From NCBI GenBank assembly GCA_025928415.1, contig JAICJK010000171.1, forward strand, positions 1-6,074: a stretch of DNA of 6,074 nt, read 5' to 3'. The stretch is from Solirubrobacteraceae bacterium. GTDB lineage: Bacteria > Actinomycetota > Thermoleophilia > Solirubrobacterales > Solirubrobacteraceae. The notes beneath the pieces were generated by a model, which searched no databases, was not told the DNA's origin, and saw only the letters and a program-made list of their open reading frames with translations. Both the position numbers and the translations under genes were made by a program. Every line of letters begins with the position of its first letter. Within the stretch, counting starts at the first letter, position 1. Below are positions 1 through 4,587 of the stretch, piece by piece.

Positions 1-1
1 C

Positions 2-139
2 CGGCACGCCGGCCGCCGCGCCGCGCGTCGCGGCGCCCAGGCCGTGGTCGTCGCGGCCGTCGCCGCCGCGGCGCTGCTGCTCGCGGTGCTCGTCGCGGCG
101 ATCGAGGTGCTCATCGCGGTCGCGCACGCCCTGACCTGA
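2..139 (+). CDS. C-terminal fragment of a protein ending in a transmembrane helix
   Basis: This is the 3' end of a gene that begins before the window; the reading frame is open from base 2 to a TGA at 137-139. The visible 45 residues start with a strongly basic stretch (RHAGRRAARR). A long run of Ala, Val and Leu follows (about residues 14-43), broken only by one Glu, and the protein ends AHALT. The basic stretch before a hydrophobic segment is what a C-terminal membrane helix with a positive cytoplasmic flank looks like. The family cannot be told from this much sequence. It converges on the aldo/keto reductase gene with a 27-bp gap that contains a GC palindrome. An Ala-rich soluble helix remains possible because the composition is so biased. 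Confidence 0.55.
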   Translation, partial: RHAGRRAARRGAQAVVVAAVAAAALLLAVLVAAIEVLIAVAHALT

Positions 140-147
140 GCGGTCGT

Positions 148-159
148 CCGCCGCGGCGG
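148..159. other. 12-bp GC palindrome between convergent stops
   Basis: The bases CCGCCGCGGCGG form a perfect palindrome in the 27-bp gap between the plus-strand stop (137-139) and the minus-strand aldo/keto reductase stop (167-169). The position suits a bidirectional terminator, but there is no loop between the arms and no T tract. In DNA this GC-rich it could be chance. Confidence 0.25.
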
Positions 160-166
160 GCCGGGT

Positions 167-1012
167 CTACGACGGGCGCACGAACGTGTCCGGGTCGGGC
201 CCGATGCGCTCGCCCCGGTCCAGGGCCGCGACCGCCTCCATGTCGGCGGCGTCGAGCTCGAAGCCGAACAGGTCGAAGTTCTCCTCGATCCGCCCGGGGG
301 TGACCGACTTGGGGATCACGACATTGCCGAGCTGCAGGTGCCAGCGCAGGACGACCTGCGCGGGCGTCCTGCCGTGCGCCTCGGCGAGCCCGCGGATCAC
401 CGGGTCGTCGAGCAGGGCGCCCTGGGCCAGCGGGCTCCAGGCCTCGGTGACGATCCCGAGCTCCGCGTGCTCGCGGCGCAGGCCGGGCTGCTGCAGGCGC
501 GGGTGCAGCTCGACCTGGTTGATCGCCGGCGTCACGCCGGTCTCGTCGATGATGCGCCGCAGGTGCGCGGGCTGGAAGTTGGACACGCCGATCGCCCGCG
601 TCAGCCCCTCCTGCTGCAGCTCGATGAACGCCTTCCAGGTCTCGGCGTAGCGGTCCTGCGACGGGACGGGCCAGTGGATCAGGTAGAGGTCGACATGGTC
701 GAGCTCGAGGCGGTCCAGGCTCGCCCGGCAGGCGCGCTTGGCCGCCTCGAAGCCATGGTCGTCGTTGAAGCACTTCGTGGTGATGAAGACGTCCTCGCGG
801 GCGAGGCCCGAGGCGCGGAAGGCCTGGCCGACGCCGGTCTCGTTGCCGTAGGCGGCGGCGGTGTCGATGTGGCGGTAGCCGGCCTGCAGCGCGCGGGTGG
901 TGACGTCCGCGGTGATCTCGGGCGGTACCTGGAAGACCCCGTAGCCGAGCTGCGGGATCCGGACGTCGCCGGCCAGGGCGATGCGGGGGACCTGATCGGT
1001 GGAAGCGCTCAT
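167..1012 (-). CDS. Aldo/keto reductase, 2,5-diketogluconate-reductase-like (AKR5 type)
   Basis: The 281-aa protein is a cytoplasmic NADPH-dependent carbonyl reductase with a TIM-barrel fold. The length is normal for the family. The catalytic tetrad is complete: Asp50 (GYRHIDTA), Tyr55 (AAYGNE), Lys80 (ITTKCFNDDHG) and His113 (LYLIHWP). The substrate-loop and cofactor motifs GVSNF (142-146) and INQVELHP (164-171) are present. The 2'-phosphate-binding IPKSV...R with Lys235, Ser236 and Arg241 indicates NADPH preference by family analogy. The C-terminal RIGPDPDTF is typical of this bacterial subgroup. One difference is KCFNDDHG where many relatives have KLWNDDHG. The start chosen is the ATG at 1012 (MSAST), because the open frame upstream lies antisense to the next gene and has no family similarity. 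No strong Shine-Dalgarno is visible. The physiological aldehyde or ketone substrate cannot be told from sequence. Confidence 0.93.
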   Translation of the reverse strand: MSASTDQVPRIALAGDVRIPQLGYGVFQVPPEITADVTTRALQAGYRHIDTAAAYGNETGVGQAFRASGLAREDVFITTKCFNDDHGFEAAKRACRASLDRLELDHVDLYLIHWPVPSQDRYAETWKAFIELQQEGLTRAIGVSNFQPAHLRRIIDETGVTPAINQVELHPRLQQPGLRREHAELGIVTEAWSPLAQGALLDDPVIRGLAEAHGRTPAQVVLRWHLQLGNVVIPKSVTPGRIEENFDLFGFELDAADMEAVAALDRGERIGPDPDTFVRPS

Positions 1013-1022
1013 GGGGGTGCAG

Positions 1023-1034
1023 GTGCCCTGGCAC
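1023..1034. promoter_or_regulatory. Inverted repeat upstream of the aldo/keto reductase, possible operator
   Basis: GTGCC-CT-GGCAC is a perfect 5-2-5 inverted repeat centred about 16 bp before the aldo/keto reductase start codon on the minus strand. It lies in the 141-bp region shared with the divergent UspA-like gene. Its size and position suit a small dimeric repressor site. No regulator gene is adjacent in the window, so the assignment is speculative. Confidence 0.25.
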
Positions 1035-1054
1035 GGTGCGCGGCCAAACGCGCG

Positions 1055-1083
1055 CGGCGGGCGGGCGCGGGCGCCCGCCGCCG
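1055..1083. repeat. GC hairpin with GGCGGGC/GCCCGCC arms in the divergent aldo/keto reductase-UspA region
   Basis: The arms GGCGGGCG (1060-1067) and CGCCCGCC (1072-1079) flank a 4-nt loop. An outer CGGC/GCCG pairing (1055-1058 with 1080-1083) extends the stem to about 12 pairs around a single bulged G at 1059. It lies upstream of both divergent starts, so it is not a terminator for either gene unless it acts on a 5' leader. The same seven-base arms recur at 3097-3116 and 4541-4571. Confidence 0.4.
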
Positions 1084-1140
1084 GGCTGGCGCCGCGGCGC
1101 TCGCGGTGAGACGATGCACGCGCCACCGAGAACCAGCGAG

Positions 1141-1145
1141 AGGAG
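1141..1145 (+). promoter_or_regulatory. Shine-Dalgarno AGGAG for the UspA-like gene
   Basis: AGGAG, within GAGAGGAG, lies 8 nt before the ATG at 1154. This fixes the start: the frame is open far upstream, but only as the antisense shadow of the aldo/keto reductase. It also shows that this gene has a 5' leader, unlike several neighbours. Confidence 0.8.
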
Positions 1146-1153
1146 CCCCACCC

Positions 1154-1606
1154 ATGGAAGCCTCCGCCCCCCGCCGTGTGCTGGTCGTCGCGCACAGGAC
1201 CGCGGCCACCCCCGCGCTGCTCGAGGCCGTCCGCGAGCGCGCCGCCCGCGGGCCGTGCACGTTCACGCTGCTCGTGCCCAACCCGGTCCACGGCTTCGAC
1301 CGGGTCATGGACCCCGAGGACGCCGAGTCCGGCGAGGCCGACGCCGTGCTCGACCTCGCGCTCCCGCTCCTCGAAGACGCCGCGGGCGCTCGGGTCGAGG
1401 GCATGGTCGGCGTCGCCGAGCCCCTGGCCGCCGTCCAGGACGCGGTGAACCTCCACGGCTTCGACGAGGTCATCGTCTCCACGCTGAGCCGGCGGGTCTC
1501 GCGCTGGCTGCGGCTCGACCTCCCGAGCAAGATCGGCGGCCTCGGCCTCCCGGTCACCACGGTCACCGCCGAGGGCGCGACCAAGCCGGTCGGCGCCGCG
1601 GGGTAG
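1154..1606 (+). CDS. UspA-like alpha/beta protein lacking the ATP-binding signature
   Basis: The 150-aa soluble protein has the strand order of a universal-stress-type Rossmann fold: RRVLVVAH (7-14), TFTLLVP (36-42), EVIVSTL (105-111) and LPVTTVTA (132-139). The segment FDEVIVSTLSRRVSRWLRLDLP resembles actinobacterial short proteins usually labelled hypothetical or universal stress protein, which carry a similar VSTLPP.LSRWLR.DLP motif. The UspA ATP-binding glycine pattern (G-2x-G-9x-G-S/T) is not present after the third strand, so ATP binding is not expected. An AGGAG at the right distance supports the ATG start. The gene converges on the MOSC gene with a strong hairpin between them. The role is unknown; a stress-associated function is inference only. 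Confidence 0.85.
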   Translation: MEASAPRRVLVVAHRTAATPALLEAVRERAARGPCTFTLLVPNPVHGFDRVMDPEDAESGEADAVLDLALPLLEDAAGARVEGMVGVAEPLAAVQDAVNLHGFDEVIVSTLSRRVSRWLRLDLPSKIGGLGLPVTTVTAEGATKPVGAAG

Positions 1607-1612
1607 GCGGCC

Positions 1613-1635
1613 GGCGCGCCCGCGAGCGGCGCGCC
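1613..1635. terminator. Bidirectional terminator hairpin made of two GGCGCGCC octamers
   Basis: GGCGCGCC (1613-1620) and GGCGCGCC (1628-1635) flank a 7-nt loop. The octamer is its own reverse complement, so the two copies pair into a perfect 8-bp all-GC stem. It sits between the convergent UspA-like stop (1604-1606) and the MOSC stop (1635-1637), and its right arm touches the latter. No T tract follows, as is common in high-GC actinobacteria. Confidence 0.65.
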
Positions 1636-2363
1636 TACGGCTCGTCCGCCTCCGGGTCGGCGATCAGCTCCGCGCCGACGTGGACGCGGCCCGGGCGGGC
1701 GACGAGCGCGCCGATCGCCAGGCAGGCCGCGCGGTCGCGGGCGATCTCCCGCAGGACGGTGAGGTCGCGGTCGAGGCCGGGCTGCGGGCGCGTGACCATC
1801 ACGCAGCGCTCGAGGGGCACCTCGACCTCGAGGATCGCGTCGCCCAGCGCTACGCGGCGGCCGAGCAGCGCGTCCTCGCCGCCGCCCTCGAGCAGGACGT
1901 TGGCGCGGAAGCGGCGCCGGTCCCACGCCCCGATCGTGGCGGTCGACACCAGCGACACACGGGCGCCCACCGTGTCGTGGAAGGCGCCCGGCGGCCCCTG
2001 GAAGGCCAGCCATGGGCTGGTCGCCTCGTGCTCGGCGTCGACCGGGCTCTCGTACAGCCGGTCCGCCCCGCCGGCGGCCGAGCGCAGGACGACGCGCCGC
2101 CCGAGCCACGCCGACAGCGCGTCGTCGCCGGCCGCCGTGGCGCCACCGGGCAGCGTGATCCGCACGCCGCCGTCCTGCTGCAGCGCCGCCGAGGCGAACA
2201 GCAGCTGCGGGACCCGCCGCGCGGTGAGCCCGAGCCCCGTGTCCGCGTCGTAGATCGCCCACCGGCGGTCGCCCTCGAGGCCCTCGGCGCCCACCGCGGC
2301 CGCGTCGACCCGCTCGCCCTGCAGCGACTTGACCGGGTAGCGCCACAGCTCGGCCACGCGCAC
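1635..2363 (-). CDS. MOSC domain protein with N-terminal beta-barrel (YcbX/mARC-like)
   Basis: The 242-aa protein opens with the MOSC_N beta-barrel signature VAELWRYPVKSLQGE (3-17) and GLEGDRRWAIYD (28-39). The MOSC domain follows, with RRFRANVLLEG (150-160) and ERCVMVTRPQPGLDRD (185-200). Cys187 sits where mARC and YcbX proteins carry the molybdenum-coordinating cysteine, so binding of a molybdenum cofactor and reduction of N-oxygenated compounds are plausible by family. No ferredoxin domain is fused, so electrons would come from a separate partner. The start chosen is the GTG at 2363: homologues usually begin just before AELWRYPVKS, and a promoter lies 7 nt upstream. A TTG at 2399 would add 12 residues but overlaps the -35 element. 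It diverges from the 145-aa gene. Confidence 0.88.
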   Translation of the reverse strand: MRVAELWRYPVKSLQGERVDAAAVGAEGLEGDRRWAIYDADTGLGLTARRVPQLLFASAALQQDGGVRITLPGGATAAGDDALSAWLGRRVVLRSAAGGADRLYESPVDAEHEATSPWLAFQGPPGAFHDTVGARVSLVSTATIGAWDRRRFRANVLLEGGGEDALLGRRVALGDAILEVEVPLERCVMVTRPQPGLDRDLTVLREIARDRAACLAIGALVARPGRVHVGAELIADPEADEP

Positions 2364-2370
2364 GAGCGCG

Positions 2371-2399
2371 ACGCTACGCGTTGGTCGAGGGTTGGGCAA
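2371..2399 (-). promoter_or_regulatory. Promoter of the MOSC gene, TTGCCC-17-TAGCGT, predicting a leaderless mRNA
   Basis: Read on the minus strand, TTGCCC (2399-2394) and TAGCGT (2376-2371) are separated by exactly 17 nt, as in a housekeeping sigma promoter. The GTG start begins 7 nt after the -10 hexamer, the distance expected for the transcription start itself. No Shine-Dalgarno is visible before this GTG. The arrangement predicts a leaderless transcript and is the best-formed promoter in the window. Confidence 0.6.
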
Positions 2400-2418
2400 G
2401 ACGACCGCTTGGGCACGC

Positions 2419-2424
2419 TACGGT
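2419..2424 (+). promoter_or_regulatory. Putative -10 (TACGGT) of the 145-aa gene, leaderless start
   Basis: TACGGT ends 6 nt before the GTG at 2431, and no Shine-Dalgarno precedes that codon. No good -35 is seen at 16-18 nt; the nearest TTG-type hexamer, TTGGGC at 2392, is 21 nt away. The site faces the MOSC promoter within a 67-bp divergent region. Confidence 0.4.
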
Positions 2425-2430
2425 GCAACC

Positions 2431-2868
2431 GTGGTCAACGCAGCGATCCTCATGCTCCATGACCCGGACGGCGAGCCCGTCTGCAACGTCGCCTTCGATC
2501 TGTCGGCCGACCAGCTCGCCGCGGCCGCGCACGCGGCCGCCGAGGTGCGCACCGAGCGCCACCGCGGCGCCACGCTCGGCACCGATGACGTCCTGGCGAT
2601 GCGCGAGCTGACGAGCGTCGTCGACGAGCTCAGCGGCTACGCCGAGGAGGCCGGCCACACCACGCTGACCATGCCGCTGGCCCGCATGGCCGCGCTGCAC
2701 GACGCGCTGGACGAGTGGCTGGCCACCCGCGGCGAGCGCGGCTGGCTGCGCGAGGCCGACGAGGTGGCCCATCCGCTGGTCGCCGCGCTGGTGGGGCCGC
2801 TGGGCGCGCTGCGCGCCGACGCGGTGCGCGCCACGCTCGCGGCGCACGCCGAGTCCGCCGGCGGCTAG
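2431..2868 (+). CDS. Unrecognised 145-aa acidic, helix-rich protein
   Basis: I do not recognise this family. The protein begins with a short beta-like stretch (AAILMLHDPDGEPVCNVAFDLS, residues 4-25). The rest looks almost entirely alpha-helical, with long Ala- and Glu-rich helices at about 26-45, 52-75, 82-100 and 114-141. It has one Cys (18), two Trp (96, 105), no signal peptide and no membrane segment. The GTG at 2431 is preferred because a -10-like hexamer lies 6 nt before it. A TTG at 2392 and an ATG at 2452 are in-frame alternatives, and neither has a Shine-Dalgarno. The coding bias is strong, so I take it as a real gene. Its TAG overlaps the stop of the next minus-strand gene. It diverges tightly from the MOSC gene, but that does not show a shared role. 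Confidence 0.75.
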   Translation: MVNAAILMLHDPDGEPVCNVAFDLSADQLAAAAHAAAEVRTERHRGATLGTDDVLAMRELTSVVDELSGYAEEAGHTTLTMPLARMAALHDALDEWLATRGERGWLREADEVAHPLVAALVGPLGALRADAVRATLAAHAESAGG

Positions 2869-3071
2869 CCCTCCTCCCGGTCCGCCTCCGAGGTCGGCCG
2901 CCGCGCGAGGTAGGCCAGCAGCTCCGGGTCGCCGGAGCGCAGCACCTCCATCCGCTCGCCCGTGCAGGCGCACAGGTCGACGACGGCCTCGGTCGGCGTG
3001 AGCGTCTGCACGCGCCACAGCGCGCCGTGGTCCTCCCAGCGGGCGAGCACGTCGAGGGGCGTCTCGGTCAT
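2865..3071 (-). CDS. Small conserved actinobacterial-type protein, W..DHGA..W motif (68 aa)
   Basis: The 68-aa protein reads as a single compact domain: PLDVLARWEDHGALWRVQTLTPTEAVVDLCACTGERMEVLRSGDPELLAYLARR. I recall short actinobacterial proteins of unknown function with the same layout (a W..DHGA.WRV start, a VVDLC.C.GE centre and an RS.DPEL..YL end), but I cannot name a family. Two cysteines, Cys34 and Cys36, lie in the LCACTGE turn and could be redox-active or bind metal; this is inference. The ATG at 3071 is supported by AGGA 7 nt upstream (3082-3079). A GAGGGG also abuts the ATG, too close to act in the usual way. The gene is too short for many automated callers and stands alone, separated from its upstream neighbour by a hairpin. 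Confidence 0.8.
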   Translation of the reverse strand: MTETPLDVLARWEDHGALWRVQTLTPTEAVVDLCACTGERMEVLRSGDPELLAYLARRPTSEADREEG

Positions 3072-3096
3072 CCCCTCATCCTGACGCACGCGGACC

Positions 3097-3116
3097 GGCG
3101 GGCGGCGCGGCCCGCC
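3097..3116 (-). terminator. Hairpin terminator after the DUF488/75-aa unit
   Basis: GGCGGGC (3097-3103) and GCCCGCC (3110-3116) flank a 6-nt loop, forming a 7-bp all-GC stem. It starts 9 bp beyond the stop of the 75-aa minus-strand gene and lies 25 bp before the start of the 68-aa gene. It could separate these two transcription units. There is no T tract. Confidence 0.45.
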
Positions 3117-3124
3117 CGCGGCGC

Positions 3125-3352
3125 TCACCGGCGCCCGGCGCCCCACCGCAGCGACAGCCGCGTGCCGTAGTAGGGCTGGTCCTCGCGGACGAAGTGCCCG
3201 GTGAGGCGGCGCAGCGTGTAGGTGCGCCCGTCGACGACCAGCGTGCGCCCGCCGTCGCGGACCTCCTCCACCGTCCCGGTCACGACCGTGCCGAGGTGCA
3301 CGACGCCGACCGTCATGCCGGCGTGGGGGATCGGGCGGCTGGGGCGCGACAC
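3125..3352 (-). CDS. Unrecognised 75-aa basic protein, probable small beta-barrel
   Basis: I do not recognise a family. After a proline-rich start, the sequence alternates short beta-type strands with turns: VGVVHLGTVVTGTVEEV, RTLVVDGRTYTLRRLTG, and HFVREDQPYYGTRLSLRW. This is the look of a small all-beta (SH3- or OB-like) domain with a basic tail (WGAGRR). The GTG at 3352 starts only 12 bp after the DUF488 stop, which suggests co-transcription. An internal ATG at 3316 (MTVGVV) would give 63 aa and keep the whole beta region. No good Shine-Dalgarno supports either start, so the N-terminus is uncertain. The alternating pattern and consistent GC-rich codon use argue for a real gene, although the evidence is thinner than for its neighbours. 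Confidence 0.6.
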   Translation of the reverse strand: MSRPSRPIPHAGMTVGVVHLGTVVTGTVEEVRDGGRTLVVDGRTYTLRRLTGHFVREDQPYYGTRLSLRWGAGRR

Positions 3353-3364
3353 GGCGGCCCCGCG

Positions 3365-3805
3365 CTAGAGGTCCACGACGCGCAGGCTCGAGCGGCGGGC
3401 CTGCAGCGCCTCGGTCACCACGCGCCGGTGGCAGTCCTCGGGGGCGGCCTCCAGGCACAGCAGGGCGGTCCGGGGCGCGCCCGCCGCGAGCTCGGCCGCC
3501 AGCGCGTCGAGCTCCGGGCCGGCGCCGGCCTCGACGTGCTCGCGGTAGCCCGCGGCGGCCTCGGCGATCCGGCCGGTGCGGTACAGGTGGCGCAGGTCGG
3601 GCGGCGTGCCGAGCGCCCGGCGGTGCTCGTAGCGCATGCCGTGCTCGGCCAGCAGCGCGCCGAGGCGCGTCTTGGACATCCCCGACCGCCGCGACTGCGG
3701 GCGGAAGCGCACGTCGATCACGCGCTCGATGCGCGCCGCCCGGAGCTCGGCGACCAGCGCGCCCGGCAGGAGCTTCTCGTACCCGATCGTCCACACGGTC
3801 GCCAC
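3365..3805 (-). CDS. DUF488 family protein
   Basis: The 146-aa protein has the three conserved blocks of DUF488. These are an N-terminal VWTIGYE (4-10), VIDVRFRPQSRR (29-40) followed by K45 and L48, and a C-terminal LLCLEAAPEDCHRRVV (115-130) with Cys117, Glu119 and the Cys125-His126-Arg127 triplet. The conserved acidic, basic and Cys-His residues suggest an enzyme active site, but to my knowledge no biochemical role is settled for the family. The start chosen is the GTG at 3805, which gives the usual short lead before TIGYE and follows a TAGAGT hexamer by 7 nt. An ATG at 3856 and a GTG at 3814 are longer alternatives that run into or past that hexamer. The gene is probably co-transcribed with the 75-aa gene behind it. 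Confidence 0.87.
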   Translation of the reverse strand: MATVWTIGYEKLLPGALVAELRAARIERVIDVRFRPQSRRSGMSKTRLGALLAEHGMRYEHRRALGTPPDLRHLYRTGRIAEAAAGYREHVEAGAGPELDALAAELAAGAPRTALLCLEAAPEDCHRRVVTEALQARRSSLRVVDL

Positions 3806-3812
3806 GCCGATC

Positions 3813-3818
3813 ACTCTA
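3813..3818 (-). promoter_or_regulatory. Putative -10 (TAGAGT) of the DUF488 gene, leaderless start
   Basis: On the minus strand TAGAGT (3818-3813) ends 7 nt before the GTG at 3805, the same geometry as the MOSC promoter. No Shine-Dalgarno precedes this GTG, and no TTGACA-like -35 is seen at 17 nt. If used, the transcript would begin at or next to the start codon. Confidence 0.42.
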
Positions 3819-3847
3819 GGCCCGTCGTGGGCGTCGGCCCCGGCCTT

Positions 3848-3853
3848 TAGGGT
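3848..3853 (+). promoter_or_regulatory. Putative -10 (TAGGGT) of the GST-like gene
   Basis: TAGGGT lies 35 nt before the GTG start at 3889, which would give a 5' leader of roughly 28 nt carrying the GGAGG. The -35 region is not recognisable. With the oppositely facing TAGAGT at 3818-3813, the two -10 elements are about 30 bp apart, back to back. Confidence 0.38.
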
Positions 3854-3876
3854 CATGCCTGCGCACCCGATCAGCC

Positions 3877-3881
3877 GGAGG
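3877..3881 (+). promoter_or_regulatory. Shine-Dalgarno GGAGG of the GST-like gene
   Basis: GGAGG is 7 nt before the GTG at 3889 and selects that codon as the start. An ATG at 3855 lies in a different frame, so it does not compete as a start for this protein. Confidence 0.8.
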
Positions 3882-3888
3882 ACCGTCA

Positions 3889-4539
3889 GTGCCCCAGCCG
3901 CCCCGCCTGTGGACGTTCAGGACGTCGCCCTTCTCGGGCAAGGTCCGCGCCGCCTTCGCGGAGAAGGGCGTGCCGGTCGAGCTCGTCGAGATCGACCCGG
4001 TCCGCAGGCCCGGACGGCTGCGCGAGCTCAGCCCGGTCAACCGCGTGCCGGTGCTCGAGCTCGACGGCATCGCGCTGCGCGAGTCCTCGGTGATCTGCGA
4101 GTGGCTGGAGGACGTGCACCCCGACCCGCCGCTGTGGCCCGCCGACCCGGACCTGCGCGCGTGGGCGCGGGGCTGGGCCAAGTGGCTGGACGACCACTCC
4201 GTGCGCAGCTTCTTCCTCGGCATGCGCAAGATGGCCTTCGGGATGGCCCCGGACGATCCCGAGGACGTCGTCGAGCGGCTGCTGGGCCGCGTGCCCGGCT
4301 ACTGGGAGGTCGTCGAGGACGCGCTCACGGTGCACGACGGCCCGTGGCTCGCCGGAGGCCAGTTCACCTACGCCGACCTCTCCGGTCTGGCGATCGCGGT
4401 CCGGCTCGTCCAGTGGCGCCCTGACCTGCAGCCCGGCGCCGATGCGCTGCCGCGGGTCGCCGCCTGGCTCGCGGCGCTGCGCGAGCGCCCGTCCGCCGCC
4501 GCGATCGACGCGCGCGGTCCCGAGAAGCTGAGCGGCTGA
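3889..4539 (+). CDS. Glutathione S-transferase family protein
   Basis: The 216-aa cytosolic protein has the length and two-domain plan of a GST. The N-terminal thioredoxin-like domain (about 5-80) has LWTFRTSPFSGKVRAAFAEKGVPVELVEID. Ser13 and Ser16 in TSPFS occupy the usual catalytic position. The cis-proline loop NRVPVLE has Pro54, and the RESSVICEWLE segment has Glu65-Ser66, which bind the gamma-glutamyl group in known GSTs. The helical C-terminal domain (about 88-205) includes GGQFTYADLS with Asp163 as the family N-cap residue. By family it would conjugate or reduce an electrophile with a low-molecular-weight thiol. Which thiol is unclear, because most actinobacteria make mycothiol rather than glutathione. 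It has its own promoter and Shine-Dalgarno and is followed by a hairpin. Confidence 0.88.
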   Translation: MPQPPRLWTFRTSPFSGKVRAAFAEKGVPVELVEIDPVRRPGRLRELSPVNRVPVLELDGIALRESSVICEWLEDVHPDPPLWPADPDLRAWARGWAKWLDDHSVRSFFLGMRKMAFGMAPDDPEDVVERLLGRVPGYWEVVEDALTVHDGPWLAGGQFTYADLSGLAIAVRLVQWRPDLQPGADALPRVAAWLAALRERPSAAAIDARGPEKLSG

Positions 4540-4540
4540 T

Positions 4541-4571
4541 GGCGGGCCGGCGTGCGCGGCACGCGCCCGCC
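4541..4571 (+). terminator. GC hairpin terminator after the GST-like gene
   Basis: Outer arms GGCGGGC (4541-4547) and GCCCGCC (4565-4571) and inner arms GCGTGC (4550-4555) and GCACGC (4559-4564) form a 13-bp stem. It has a 2-nt bulge (CG at 4548-4549) and a 3-nt loop. It starts one base after the TGA of the GST-like gene and ends 16 bp before the next start codon. No T tract is seen. Confidence 0.6.
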
Positions 4572-4574
4572 GGG

Positions 4575-4580
4575 TAGCCC
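4575..4580 (+). promoter_or_regulatory. Weak -10-like TAGCCC before the cysteine hydrolase gene
   Basis: TAGCCC ends 7 nt before the ATG at 4588, repeating the spacing seen at the MOSC and DUF488 genes. The last position is C instead of T and there is no -35; the hairpin arm occupies that region. No Shine-Dalgarno precedes the ATG, so a leaderless start is the simplest reading. Confidence 0.28.
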
Positions 4581-4587
4581 GCGCCCC

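Noticed and set aside
338..1153. Long plus-strand frame leading in frame into the UspA-like gene
   Set aside because: It is antisense to a complete aldo/keto reductase with all catalytic residues, and an AGGAG marks the real start at 1154.
1013..1456. Minus-strand frame extending the aldo/keto reductase N-terminus by 148 codons
   Set aside because: It is antisense to the UspA-like gene and adds no known domain. The family normally starts close to the first beta strand, which fits the ATG at 1012.
1009..2346. 445-codon minus-strand frame over the MOSC and UspA-like genes
   Set aside because: The translation is low-complexity Arg/Gly/Ala/Pro. The MOSC motifs are in a different minus-strand frame.
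1680..2462. 260-codon plus-strand frame opposite the MOSC gene
   Set aside because: It is a shadow of the MOSC gene with no recognisable domain or start signal.
3072..3794. Upstream extension of the 68-aa gene to a 309-codon frame
   Set aside because: The extension overlaps the 75-aa and DUF488 genes in another frame and is Arg/Pro/Gly-rich. The ATG at 3071 has a Shine-Dalgarno.
4552..4587. GTG at 4552 as the cysteine hydrolase start
   Set aside because: The codon lies inside the GC hairpin stem after the GST-like gene and would add a Pro/Gly/Arg stretch ahead of a typical family N-terminus.
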